Assembly (NCBI RefSeq): GCF_000004075.3
Contig: NC_026658.2
Coordinates: 4,092,001-4,156,000 of the forward strand
Direction of reading: 5' to 3'
DNA from: Cucumis sativus
Taxonomy: Eukaryota > Streptophyta > Magnoliopsida > Cucurbitales > Cucurbitaceae
Length of the DNA stretch: 64,000 bases
In this document: one piece after another, positions 12,801 to 30,900 of the stretch
Layout: every line of letters starts with the position of its first letter
Position numbering within the stretch: position 1 is the first letter of the stretch
Translations under genes and position numbers: made by a program
Notes under the pieces: generated by a model
Seen by the model: only the letters and a program-made list of their open reading frames with translations
The model's database searches: none
What the model was told of the DNA's origin: nothing

Positions 12801-15221
12801 ATTTAAGGAATTTAAAAATCATGGGGCAAGTATTCATAGACTCGTTTGAGTTGTTTAAGTTTCCCAATCACTAATCATGAAGATTCGATTAGCATACCCG
12901 ATTTGTCAACATTGCATTGTGAAGCAAGGTTATTAATGTTAGCAGCAGCCGAGGCATTTCTTCGAAGTTTTGGAAGAACGGAAGATCCTTCGTTTCCCCT
13001 ACAAAAGTTGAAGCACTAGATATATTACAAGAGATCCCTTCTTCTGTAACAACTAAACTCATCCGTCAACATAAACTGGATCAACTATAAGAAATTAAGT
13101 AATTAATACAGTAAATCCACATGATATACTACGATCCATTAGTAAGACATTTGCTTTCTTCATACCACGATGCAAGTTCCACACCACTACGTTGCCTTCG
13201 CAATGAACCTGCAACGGTATGAACGAATGCATGCTGGTTACCATAATATCGTAATGATGGAGAAAGGTGATCGACGATATGGTCGTTTTATAAACAATAG
13301 AACTTGGATGCATATCGATGATTAATTAGAAACATTTACTTTCCCAATGTAAACTAAATCTAATCTAAAAAAACCAACCTATTTTTTGGTCTTCCCTGGA
13401 TGGAAGCATTGAAAATGATCCAAATAAGCCAGATAATCTCTCCAATGTTGACTCTGAAGTAGACCTTTTAAAACACTTCAAATAGTATTGAACAAAAAGG
13501 GATCAGAGATTTAATTGCATTAAGAAACACCAAAGAAAAAAAAAATCACATATTTTTAAGTTTAGATTTAGAAAAGCCTCTTACAGATTCCTTGACTGAA
13601 GTACCATATTTGCTCTGAATCTGAAATTACAAAATAATTTAGTTAGTAATTTGAAAGAAGAAAAATCAACGAAAAAATATATATTTCTTTTAAAAGCAAA
13701 AAATAGAACTTGGGATGAAAAAGTAAGAAATTTCACCTTTAGAGAAAAGTCAGTTATATCTAAAAGCAATAGTTTAGCCTCAAAATAGTGAGCCAATGCC
13801 TTGGCAAGCATTTGCTGGTAGAGTTCTTCAAGAAAAGAAAAAAAACAAAAACAAAAACAAATAAATTAACTGGAAACTGTTTTGCTCAAAAAGAAAAGTA
13901 CTTGGTGCATATTCTGGAGCTATACTAATTAATCTTTGTGCAACACACATATTTGTGTTTTGTGAGATGCATTCGAGTATTGCTGGTTAATTACATATGT
14001 AAGGTAATTGAAAAGGGGAAAAATGGAAAGAGAAATGAAACCAGCAGGTCCGGAGAGTAAGATGGCTCGACTCGCTGGAGAAAGGTTTCGAGTGAACTTA
14101 GAAACTTCAGCATGTTTCAAATGCACATATGCAGCACTTGTCAATAGAACTCGTGTTTGTTCACTGTTCATAACAACAATTTCCCAATTTTTGAAATATA
14201 TTCACATATAATAAATAAATCAATAAATTCTCTAAATAAATAAATAAAAGAAGAGCTTTTTCGAAAATAGAAAAAATTAACTGACTTCCACAAAACAAAA
14301 TTCATTACATATTTCTAAATATTTTCTCGATATTCTAATTTTTATGATTCTTCTAAATATATAAAACAAAAACATTCTCACTCATTACATCTTTCTTTTA
14401 AAAAATATCAATTATGTACCTACGATTTTTCTTATAATTAAAATAAAAAGATTGAAATTATTGTAATAATTGAAACATATTCATGTAAATTGACGTGTAA
14501 AGTATAGAAATATATCATTCTATTTACTACAATCTATATCTACTTGATAGATCTTGATATTTTGATGTAATTAAAAAAATTTTAAGAAGTTTTGTGATGG
14601 AAACAATTGTGCTAAATTTAAAAAAAAAAAAAAAGTGTAATAAATCTTCAACCTACTATCTTAAATATGTAATTATAAATATATTCACATACTCGAAAAT
14701 ATTTTTGGTCAAAATTTAAATATATTACTCGAAGTTTTGTTTTTCTTAAACAAAAAGAGGAATATATTCCTCTACGTTGATAATTTGTTTAGTTAACCTT
14801 TCATATATTGAATCATGGGAAATGATAAGGTTGCAAGATTTGAGAAATGAAAATAAGAACATTTAATATTGTTAATTAACATCAGTTATAGTCATATTCA
14901 AAATCACTGGGAAAGATATGACTAATTTAATATTTAAAATAATAAATGAAAAGATGTGTTTATATATGACAGTTAGAAAGGGAGAAAAGAGAGAGAAATT
15001 AAGAACCTGAGATAATAAGGGAAATCATCAAAAGTGACTTTGCTTTCACGGCCATCAACAATGTGTTTAAGCATTTCCTGTTCCAATTTATCAGCGGTGA
15101 TTAGATTTGATGAATGAGAGGTGGACCATTGCTTCACGCTTTGTCCGGTGGCTAGTCCGAGCCCTACCCCAACTCCGACTCCCACACTCAACGCCGACAG
15201 CAACAAACCCTTCTGCTCCAT
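9823..15221 (-). CDS. AAA-type ATPase with N-terminal membrane segment, 16 exons
   Basis: Model: complement(join(9823..9936,10376..10501,10614..10682,10777..10915,11030..11598,11679..11804,11879..11966,12038..12534,12628..12692,12898..12998,13133..13208,13379..13475,13585..13620,13737..13825,14042..14163,15007..15221)), 842 aa; all junctions are GT/AG and in frame. The N-terminus has a glycine/valine hydrophobic segment (residues about 7-26), a possible membrane anchor. An N-terminal half with YQQMLAKALAHYFEAKLLLL and RVLLTSAAYVHLKH is typical of a plant AAA subfamily (Arabidopsis At4g28000 type). An Ala/Lys/Glu-rich linker follows, then the AAA core: Walker A GPPGTGKT (about 572-579), Walker B IIFVDEVDS (Asp631-Glu632) and RRFERR arginine fingers. 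The C-terminus resembles the MSP1/katanin/spastin meiotic clade. Role in plants is largely uncharacterised; MSP1-like membrane protein extraction is only an inference. Confidence 0.92.
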
Positions 15222-15308
15222 TATATTAATTTCCTTTGTTTTGGTGGTTTGATGGATCTGTTTAACAGGGGATGAACATAAAACTCTCTCTTGTGTGTTC
15301 CTTTTTTC

Positions 15309-15317
15309 TTATATAAA
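15309..15317 (-). promoter_or_regulatory. TATA box of the AAA ATPase gene
   Basis: The minus strand reads TTTATATAA about 90 bases before the ATG at 15221. This leaves a plausible short 5' UTR. Confidence 0.5.
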
Positions 15318-15319
15318 TA

Positions 15320-17989
15320 CAAGCGGTAGCGGTAGAAGCGGATCTGATGAAGTGACGGCGGCGGAGGGGCGGAGGAGATTTGATTTCATATTTGTGCGTT
15401 TGTGTTAAATGGATGGGTCTAGTTTTTTAAGGCTTGGACATCGGAGTGCGGGTTTTTCTTTTTTTGGAGTACTTACGTGGCATTGTGTTGACGGTTGTAA
15501 GAATCGGCACAGACGGTTTTTCCTCTTTTTCTTTTCTTTCTTTTGGAGGGAACTCGTTCACTATTCTCACGCGCTTTCACGCTCCCTACCTCACCCTTCT
15601 CCCTCTCTCTTTAACTTTCCGCCGAAATGTTGTGTCATTCAGATAAGCTCTAACCTTTCCTTAAGCTTTTAATTTCACTATACTTTTCTTTTTTATTTAT
15701 AATATGTAAACCGACATACCCATTCATTTGTATACCCTAAGCTTTTTTTTAACTTCGTATATGTTTGTAATTGGATCCTACCCTAATCACCCTTCATGCC
15801 ATTTCCTTCCAATTACACTTTCGTGGATCAAACCACTACTTGCGTCTTGTGCAGATAGAAGGAATCATACGAGTCGTCCAATCTAACTCTCACAATCTTT
15901 AACACCACTGTAATACAAGGCATCTATACGTTAAGCTTTCAACAACAACTGGGGAAAGACCACCTATTTTTTAACTTCCACGACCTTCAATCTCACAAAT
16001 AACAGAAGAGTCTTGGGCTTACGAGACATTTACAACAATCACCTGAGAATGTAGCTTTCTTAGGTCGGTGTTTGACTGATACATTTAAATTTAAATGAGT
16101 TAAAATGTTTAGGCATTATGTAAATTTTGTCTTACAAGAGAAAAAGAAGTAAAATGAGGTAATTGCAAGTTGGGCCTACTGTGAACAAAAAGAGGGCCCA
16201 CATAACCCACGTAGGACACTATTTTGCACACTTTTCCAAACATAATTCACTTACAACTCCTTCCCTTCCGATATTTGAAAATATAACATTTTAAATAAAT
16301 AACCTTTCTAATGAGAAAAATTGGTAGACTTCTCTCAATATCTATTTGAATATATAAAGATATTTTTAAAAATTATAAATTTAATAAAATTTGTAAAAAC
16401 ATTTCAGTAATATAATAGATTTCACTATATTTATAAATAATTATTTTAAAATCTAAAAATTGATATCTAAAGTAATTATTTTAAAATATTTATAAAATAT
16501 AAAAAAATATTACTACCATTTTAGAGTAGTTTGAAACTGACCACTATCCAAATAATATTTTGTAACTTGATAGATATGAATGATAATTTGTCACTGTAGT
16601 TCATAATATTTTACTGTTTCTTTTCATTTTCTAATTATTTATTCTCACGGTCATTGCTATTTTTATATAATCAAGTGGAACAAATTTTGAGATCCATAAA
16701 TGGGGGAAAAGAAAAAGAGAAAACAGAGACTTATGGAAAAATGTGCATATGATTTTAGAGGAGAAAGAAAACTTTTATATCTTCTTCCATTAACTACTTG
16801 CCAAATAGGGCATCACCTTCTTTTCTATAAAAAAAAAAAGCTCCTATCCTATCATAAATTACTGCATGACAATTTTACCTTATTTATTTTTCAAAAATTG
16901 TTTAGGATGAGTGTAGAGTGTAAAAGAAGTTATACATCTTACAATGTACCTAAGGTATTGCTCACTTGAGAATTAATGATGGGAGGTGAGATCCACAAGA
17001 AAATTATGAAAATTATACTGTCTAATGTAATAGAAGAAAATTTATAGTTTTATATACTATCTCCCTTATTTGCTTACCACGAAAGTAGTATTTAAAAATT
17101 ATTTTTAATACCATCTCTATTTATTGCTTACCACAAAAGTACTTTAAAAGTGAGGTGAGATTCACACAAATAAATGAATAAATCATTTAGTGAAACGTTA
17201 AATAATGAATGAAAGTAGTTAATACTACGATTGTACTATAACTAATTTTATTAATTAGTTATCATGTCAACGTAGTTTTAAAAATGAGATATAACCCACT
17301 CTTAAACAAGATAAGTTGTGTGAATTTCAGTCTATACATACTATGCTCCAACGATATTACGAGGAAAAGGAATATCATATTCTTATAATATTATGAGGAT
17401 AGATTTTTAGAGAATATGGTAATCGTGGTACCAAAATTTTAAAACGAAAATGCAGGCACTTATTGCATCACAAATGGCCAAGTTGCCAAATTCCCTGCCA
17501 CTGCCTTTGTTTTTGAAACTCAAAGCAATCAGACTTTGCAGTTAGCATACCTTTTGATAACTTATCTTTTTCTTTTCAGCTTTATCATTAAAAATAAAAA
17601 ATAATAAAGTTGTTTATTTTTTCAATAACTAAAGATGAGAACACATATTTTGAACTTTACAAAGCATCATATTTATTTCTGGTCATTTGGTGGATTACAG
17701 ACAAACGAATACATTTCCACACTCTCAAAAACATTATCTTCTATAAATACACTCAATTTATAACCAATAATCAAACAGATAACAACAAGGTCAGAATAGT
17801 TGAAATTTTTAGTATATCGGGGCAAAGGAAAGCTCATTTTTCCTGTTTGAGTGCAGCCATTTGGATGGAATCATGAGGCAACCAGAACATCCAATCTCTC
17901 TCTCTTCAGGTGGCTCAACTCAAATTGAACAAAGAAACAGCCAAAGAAGCACATAAAATCAAGCAGACAATATATAGAGGAACTCAGCT
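15320..17989. other. Intergenic region between AAA ATPase and CDPK
   Basis: The proximal part (15320-15660) is GC-richer and is probably promoter of the ATPase. The rest is AT-rich with no supported gene. A duplicated motif, TTGCTTACCAC-AAAGTA, occurs at about 17070-17090 and 17120-17142. The end near 17600-17989 probably contains CDPK 3' UTR. Confidence 0.6.
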
Positions 17990-22137
<4,148 letters not shown>

Positions 22138-22274
22138 TTTGTAATGGATGAAATGGAAGTGAGATGAAGAAGCATGTGAGAGATGAAGTGAAGTCGTTGA
22201 ACAAGTCTTTGTCGGAATTGAGAGACTTCAGCTAATGGTTTGAGCTGTGAAATGACGATAACGGCCTTCCACAC

Positions 22275-24840
22275 TGTTGTGTTCTATGTATGAACTCCGT
22301 TCAATAGTGTTTCTACATTACTTTAAACCACATTCTACACAAATTCTCATAAATACACAAACTAATCAACATTTCTAAAATATAAACTATTTTCCATATT
22401 ATTGAAATTAATTTTCTATATTCCCTTATTTCTTAACTATTAACTATATATTATTAATCGACCAAATAATAACTACGCAACACTCTCTCATCTTTACCCT
22501 TAAAAGGGTTGATAAGGAAGAATTTGTTTGTGAGCTCAGCTTAACATCGGTCTGTCTACAAACACAAATGTCTTGGATTCAAATCCCTCTTTTATACCAT
22601 TTTACAATTTCCATTTTGCTCTAAACAAAATTTTCAAAAAAAGAATCCTTTTCTTCCTTTTTTTTTTCTTCTTTTTTTTTGCCAATAGAACCTTTTACAA
22701 TTCTCATTTTGCCCTTTATTATGTCCATTCGGTTAAATCTTTCCCACCTCATCAATCAAACTCTTTCATCCAAACACCTTTTTTGTATTTAAGCACTTGA
22801 ACGATTTCTTTTTTGAAGAAAATGTTAATGATCTTGTAATTTTTATATAGGATGAAATGTGAGAAATTTCTTGAATTACATTGTGTATGTGTTGATAAAC
22901 AAAATGTTTTAGAAAGTGTTACAGTCACTCATTTGATTTGATTGTTGTTTGTTTTTTTAGATATGCCTTTTTTGTTTTTCTATTAGCAATTTCCATTTGA
23001 TTATATTTTTCAATGGAGAGTTTTTTTTTTTTTTTTTTTTTCATTTGATCCTTGGTAGAAAGAAGAATAACCAATATAATTGGATAAGATTTCATGGCAT
23101 TCCAAGACATTTTGATAACAAGGTATTTGCATTCATTTGTTAATATTCATATTTATTTACTTAGTTTACTATATAATATTCTATGCGTGAAAATGACAAT
23201 AAGAGATGATTTGTCTATATTTTTACCCTTTTATTTTTACAAATCCTTACGTTACACGGTTGATAAGAATAATTTTTTTTTTTTTTTGAGTGTAGGTGTC
23301 TATTGAAAAGAAAATAGATATGACTTTCATAAATGTAAATCACAAATTATATTTATGAATTTTTAAATCAAGTATCATCTAATATACGTGCAATTGGTGT
23401 TGATGTGATGAGGACTAATTGATGCACATAGAAAATGTGACTATTCATAGGGTGGTCACCCATCCAACATATTCTTCTTTTCATGTAGGTATGAAATGCA
23501 TACACAAAATAACATAGATGATTTAATTTGTGGTCTTAATTAAAAAATCATACAGCTAAAATTTAGGGGGGAAAATACAATAACTTTTAAACATACAAAT
23601 TTGATCAACAAAGTAAATTTATATTTAAAAGAATAGGAGACTTAGATTATAAACATATTATTATTTGCTTTCAAATTAAAATTTTCCATGTATTATATTT
23701 GTTTTTTTTCAAGTATATTGACTTATATTATAAACATAATTTTTATTTTTATTTTTTTTGCTATTTTCTCCCCTTATATTAAACTTCTTATTTACAAAAA
23801 AATATTAAAACAAACTTCAAATAAATAGGCAAAATGATCTTGAAAAACAAACTAAACATCTATCGTTACTTTAAATCAAAGCTTGAAGATTGGCTAAGAA
23901 GATAATATTTGTTTTACTATTTAATTTTAACTTGGATTCATAAAATCGTCCTTTGTCATTTCTTTTGAGAGTTACTGACAATAAATTTTGTTTGGTATTT
24001 TAGAATACAAAATAATTTTAGTTGTATTTTCTCAATTTTAAATATTTAGAAGTCTGGTCATATACAACAAATGACCAACTTCTTTACTAATATAGCAATT
24101 CAAATCAAATAAATATCAAAAGATAAAAAATGTCATATTTTAAATTTTGTAAATAAAGATTAACTATATATTTTAAAACAATGCATAAAATACAAAAAAA
24201 GAAAAAAAATTATAATCGAAAAAATGCACACAAGTGTAAACAAAAAAAGAGAAGGAATAAAGTTATTTTGAAATAAAAAATGATAAATGATAAAATTGTT
24301 ATAAAATATAATATAATTTTAAATATATCATTATAATAAAATATTTGTATTGTCGTGAAAATGGGACCCAAATAGAATATGGAAATGAAAAATATAATAT
24401 TAAAATATCATATATAATATAAAGAAATGAAATAAATGAAAAAATATATATATATATTTCCACTTTCTCCCTCTTTCACGTAACTTTCATTGATATTATA
24501 TACTTACAAACCCACGAAATGTCATTATGCAATTTGGCGAGCATGAGTGGACTAAAAGTGAATCTCTTATAGACATATAACATAAGTGTTGGATTATCAA
24601 AAAATTGATATTTGATTATGATTACTAAGTACACGAATGAACATCAATACATATATTAATAGTACTTATAATATTTTTATATTTAAAAAATGCATCTTTT
24701 TAAATTTAAATGTAAAAAGAACAATTTAAAATTTAGTTGTAGTTTAGTTTTATAAAGGGTCAAAAGAACAATTGTTTTCAAAATGGTCTATTTTTCCAAA
24801 CGAAAAGGGGACTATATTGGGCAATTTGCCGAAATAGTGG
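22275..24840. other. Gene-free intergenic region between CDPK and COQ6
   Basis: Divergent spacer between a minus-strand and a plus-strand gene. It is AT-rich with T homopolymers (22661-22680, 23022-23041, 23272-23287) and no supported coding sequence. The CDPK promoter lies at its left side and the COQ6 promoter at its right side. Apart from the SINE-like fragment nothing is recognised. Confidence 0.6.
22525..22590 (+). mobile_element. tRNA-like SINE head fragment (candidate)
   Basis: A TGAGCTCAGCTTAACA block near 22531 resembles a Pol III A box and GGATTCAAATCCC at 22575-22587 resembles a B box, about 40 bases apart as in tRNA-derived SINEs. No poly(A) tail or target duplication was identified. 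Confidence 0.4.
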
Positions 24841-24902
24841 GGGAGAATTCTCTCTGCGTGTGCCTTCTTCCTCTTCTTCTTTAGCGTCTGCAAAGAGTAA
24901 GA

Positions 24903-27900
24903 ATGAACAGGTATGTCACTCTTCTTCTTCTTCCACTCTGCTTTAACTGAAGGAAATATGGATTTTCGTGCTTTGACATCATCCTGTTATTACACCTGAC
25001 CTTTGTTTGTATTATTCCAAAGTTCTCATGGTTGCCAACTCATTGAAGTTCGGTTAAAAAATGTGCCCAACGATCAATAATGCAACCCAATTGGTAGTGT
25101 GTAAAAAATTTTCATTCAAAAGCCTTCAATTGATTTCATTTCGATCTACCCCACTAAATGCTCCTGTTGGCAATCCACGGCTACACCCAGTTTTACTATC
25201 ATTTGGCAGCTTCTCTCTACCCTCCATCCTAGGACTCAAAAAATGTAGATGAATTAAATTCTGGTATCCATGCATTGGCTTTTGTAATGGGTGATCAACT
25301 CTTTTGATATTCCCAATATTTCCTCTTTGCGTCTGTAGGGTTATTTGCCTTGTTTGGAAGAAATGATTCGTTTTGATTTTCCATTGGAAGAGGGCTATGT
25401 GTTGAGTTGGGTGGTAACCAATAAGATTTTGAAGGTCCAATATGTGAATGGAAAGCAGAAAATGGCCATTTTATCTATGTCTTAATGGCTGTGAATTGGA
25501 TAGAGTCATAGAGATGTCGCTCAACTTTTCAAGAGCCCTTCCTTCTTCATCCTTTCAACAAATTTTTGTTGGAATATCACACAAAACCAATATGTATCTC
25601 TTATGGATAATTGTGGGCAAAGCAACTTTGGGGAAGTACCTGCTTGAAATCATTTTAGTTTATGTGCGACAGCAATTTGTTGGAAGGTGATGATCCTGAT
25701 CAAAATCTTTTAGAAATACTGGCAAGTGATAATCCTGATCGTGTACATTTTGAAGGGCTGTCTTGGAAAACTCTAAAATAATGTAAAGTTCTCTGATTCT
25801 CATAGTGATTTTGATTCAAATTTTGGTGCAGAAAATCACTTGAAGTGGCATTCTGAAACTCAAGTTTGTTTTAGTTTAGGTTGTTATTTTTTACTGAAAG
25901 AGCAGTTAACTTAAAACAGCCCCCTTACAATCCATATGGTGAATGATATAATCTGTGAACTAGGTATCCTGAGAAAGACTGAGGATTTCTGGCAAGCAAT
26001 TCAAGAAGAATAGTCAATGTCTACTAGGCAACAAAAGATACTTAATAGCCTGAAGTCAAACAGTAAAGGGATTGTGTAGAGAAAGGAAAGCTTATAGAAA
26101 TCGTTTAGATTTGTAAACAAGGCAGTTTCAAGATGAAAAGTTGAGAGAGAGAGATAAAAAGAACAAAGAAAATTTAAACTTGAAGGACTTCATATTGATG
26201 CTAGAAAGGAGCTTAGTGCGTTGGAAAATGGCAGCCACTGATATAGACTCCTTGTTGCTAACTATCTCACTACCTAACACCTCTTGTGTTATTAGAGGTG
26301 CAACAGTATGTAAAAGCATCTTGCTTGAGATTTACTGAGATCAAGTTTCGTTTACCAAGAACTATCTGAACCTAATGCTAGAAGCTGGAGGTGGAGGTTG
26401 AGGAGAAATTTGAACTATGTCTACACGAAGAAGAAAATTCTGTGCTGACAAAATTTTGGATGGCTCACTAACAAACCTTTTGTCATATTATATAATTGGC
26501 TATCACTTATCATTTATTGTTTTGTTGTGTCTAGTGTTTAGCCTAGGCCTAGGCACAAGTTTGGCACCTAGTCTTGAAAAGGTAAGGCACATAAATTAAA
26601 GCTCGCATTCTGTGCACTCTTTATGTGAAGCCTTAAGGCCCAAATACCTGAGCCTTGAGATTTTTCAATATGTTGAAAAAATAATAATAATTTTGGTTCT
26701 TCCTTCGTTATTAACCAAAAATATAAACTTCACTAAGCTTAGATACAAAATTCCTTATTTTCCCCCCTCCATATTCCCACTCCAACCACGCTTTCTCTTT
26801 CTTATGTAATATTGTTATATATAGTGCACCTCACAAAACTCAATGGAGTTCCGTAGCGCCTTTTGTTTTTGCGCCTTGCACTTAAGCCGCAGAAGACTAT
26901 TGCGCTTTGTTGCCCCTTGAGCTTTAAAAACCACTGTAGTAACTTTTGATTATAGTTTGATATAGTATGTGCTGGAACAGGTTAATTAGAAGAAACCTTA
27001 CTATTAATGTCTTTGGAATGAAGACTCGATGGAAAAACTTCTGCTCTGATTCAGCTGCTAAAGTTTCTGGATCCAATGGAAACCATAGCTATGTAATACT
27101 CTAATACTACATCTGATAAATGAGTAATATTGATTTAATTATTCCCAGACGAGTGACTTCAATTTTCAATATGTTAATTCCATGAGAATATTCATATATT
27201 TGATGCACCCAAATCTCAGGTACAAGGGGAGAAGCCAGGTTCCGTAGATAACTTTCCTCAACATGACATTGCTATAGTTGGAGGCGGCATGGTTGGCATG
27301 GCCTTAGCATGCTCCTTAGGTAGGCGGTTGTTTGGATGAATAATTTCTGCAATTCTTACCGTGCAGATACAGAAAGCACTCACTTTTCATGTCTTCACGC
27401 TTAGAATGTTGTACTGTGGATGACAGAATTGTTCTAATAGTTCCTTTTTCTTTTTGGATACCGTGAGTTATTAATGTAGGTTGGTGTCAAATGCTTTTCT
27501 TCTGTTGTTTTTCTGTGTGTTCTGTTATAATTTTCTGATTATCTTAGATTATCTAGATTTCAAAGTTCTTTGTAATTATTCCATTGGTAAGATTTTTCTT
27601 AGTTGGTCCCCCTTCTTTTAGTTGGGGTGTTTTGGCAAGCTGGTTTTTTTTTTATGCCCTTGTATTCTTTCATTCTTTCTCAATGAAAGTTGTTTGATTT
27701 CATTAAAAAAAGAAAAACCTAGACTTTATATATGTGGTGAATCCTCTTCGTCTTGCAATTTCAACTTTTAAGTAATGCAATTAAAATTGGACTACGTATC
27801 AACAATACTCTCTTTTATGATATATGTGAGTGTCTAGGCTAGTTTGCACACACCTCAACTAATCCCTCATAACAACGTGTCTTACATTTTCAATCATGAA

Positions 27901-30900
27901 TCCTGATGTACTGATGTTACTCTCTAATTTGGTCTCACTGTTGTTCTGTATTTGCAGCAAGCATGCCATTGACTAAGCAGTTGACTATTGCCATTATTGA
28001 CAGCAATCCAGCTTTAAAGGGTGGAGCCAGCATTAAGAAGGGCAGTCCTCCCGATCCAAGAGTGAGCACGGTGACTCCTGCAACTATATCTTTCTTCAGA
28101 GGTAGTGAATTTATGAAGTTATTATACATATTCTAAAGTTGTATTGGGCTCTTTCCATTAGAATCAATCTTAATTATTGAATAACACTGTTATCTGGGCT
28201 AACTTTGTCAGAAAGTCTGAAAGCATATCATTTTTATTTCATATTTTTTGTTGTACCACTGTACTACACCACCATTATGCATCATTTATTGTCCTTTAAC
28301 ATTGAAGCTGACACAGAAAGTTGGTTTAGCTTTCATTTTCTTCATAATTAAAAACAGTATTGGATTGAAATAACAGAATTCTCGTTGTCCAGACATTGAT
28401 GCATGGAAATATGTTGAAGAACAACGGCATGCATACTTTGACAAGATGCAGGTATAGACTGTAATTTGTAAAGAATCCATTTGAAATTCTAATTAAAGGA
28501 CTATATTGTTTAAATACTTTTTTTATCAGTAGCTCCATCTCCCTTGTAGTTGCTAATTTCACTCAAGTCACTGTTGAAAGGTATTTAGTGATTTTTATTA
28601 AAATCAATATCTCATCCCTTCTTTTGCTTTAATAATTGCAATTTGGATGTTGTGTGTGTGGCGCTTGTATACATTCTAGAAGAAGGTTGGTGTCAGGTGA
28701 GACTCACAGGTCTGAGAAACTCAATCAAACTCAAAGACAGCAAAAATTCAATAGAAAACAGCACTTTTCCATTGAAGCTAACTCCTCAAACTACAAGAAA
28801 AAAGTTTTCATTGTAAACAGAGACCAACACACACACACACAACCAAACAACTTTCTCTTCGGCCTTCTTAACCTTACTAAGCACGTCCCACCAGCTCACT
28901 AACCAACCATTAGTGGTTGGAGCTTGGAGGCAACATTGTAGGATTTTTGGTCTATTACTATCATCTTTAGGCAGTTTTTAATTCTAAAATCCTGTTTGGA
29001 ATGATATTTTATAAGCAGCAGACATGAACAATATTTCACGACCTTCTTGGATTGGTTCTGTGCTTTCTAACTTTGTCATTCATATATAACTACTTTGCTT
29101 TCTGAGTATTAACTTGATGGAAATATGTTATATTCTGCTAACGTAATACATATAATTAAGCCTGGGAATTTTTCATGATAAGAAAATTAATTGGAACTAT
29201 CCTATCATCTTTCAATCTTTTTTAGGTTTGGGACTATACAGGCTTAGGTTACACAAAGTACCATGCAAGAGATGTTAATAAAGAATTTTTAGGGTAAGCA
29301 CCTGCATTCAAATTGAAAGCAACTCAATTAAATAGTTATTGGAGGTGACACTCATTTGGCTTTAGTTACAGCTGCGTGGTGGAGAACAAAGTGCTTCAAA
29401 GTTCCTTGTTATCGCGCGTACAGGTATCATACACTGTTAACTTCCTATGCTGATCAATGGACTTTCCAATCTCTTGAGTTGCTTGTTGAGTTCAGTGGTC
29501 TGTTGTGCTTAAATTTTTCACTATAATTCATTTGTATAAAGAGGAAAGGTTCGTCAGAGTAGTCAGATGCTAAGAGAGAGTTTAATATTCTCGAGCAATA
29601 CTAAGAGATATCGTTTGACAAGATTTTATCACAGAAAGTTAAGCCACACCACAACTGATTTCAATTTATTTCAGTATTATACTTCAACACAATACCAGAT
29701 GGTAATATTTTAAAATTCTAAAATACCTCGATTTTGAATAATAACAATCATCATGTCGTTATCCCCTCTATCCATGTTACCTTTGGATTCTTCAGATGCT
29801 GAGTATCTAAATTTCAACAGTGTACAGATGCTCAAACAACAATATACTCTTCCAGATTAACCTCAATGGACTTACACCCAAGTGGTTCGCCGACAGTGGC
29901 CGCTAACATATCTTCGAAGACAACATTGAATGATCCAGGTCATTTAGCAAAATTGGACCTGAGTGATGGCAGCAGTTTATATGCAAAATTAGTGGTAATT
30001 GTCTTTTGTAGGAAGGAAATGCTTTGAATTTTAGGAAAGTTGCTGGGCAAATATCAAATTTTTTTTCTGAGTTTTGTTGCAGGTTGGTGCAGATGGATCC
30101 AAGTCACGTGTTAGAGAGTTAGCTGGGTTTAAAACAACTGGATGGAATTACTCCCAGAATGCAGTTATCTGTACAGTGGAGCACACACAGGAAAACCGTT
30201 GTGCGTGGCAACGATTTTTGCCTTCTGGACCAATTGCACTTTTACCAATTGGGGATAACTATAGTAATATAGTTTGGACTATGAACCCACAAGAGGCCAC
30301 AGACCGCAAGTCAATGGATCAGGATGATTTTGTGAAGGACGTGAATTCTGCTTTGGATTCCAGTTACGGTCCTCCTCCAAATTCCAGCATATTTGGAAGT
30401 CAAAACTTTTTTTCATGGCTGAAACCGGATGTCACTCTATCAGTAGATGAAGGATTTGAAGTCCCTCCAAAGGTGGTCAAGTTAGCATCCGAAAGAATGG
30501 TCTTCCCATTGTCTTTGAATCACGCCAAGAACTATGCTTCCAAGCGTGTGGTTTTGATTGGTGATGCAGCACACACTGTTCATCCTTTGGCTGGTCAAGG
30601 TGTTAATTTAGGTTTTGGAGATGCCCATTCACTTTCTAAAGTAATTGCTGAAGGAGTTGCGCTTGGATCCGACATTGGAGAGGTGCGGTATTTTTCTTTT
30701 ATATTCTGTCTTAATATTCTTTTGTTCATAGTCCTAGCCGTTGTAAATTCTTGCTCCCAAGTTATAGTACTGAGCGTGATTTTCTTTGATATATTTTCTG
30801 ATACGATTTTCTATTAGATTTCTTTCTTCTAGATCAGCATCTGATCCTTGTATCAAATACGTTTCTTTTACCATTGTGATAGGTAGTAATTTGACAACTT

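Noticed and set aside
25126..25440. Antisense open frame of 104 codons in COQ6 intron 1
   Set aside because: No recognisable domain; the region looks like degraded repeat sequence.
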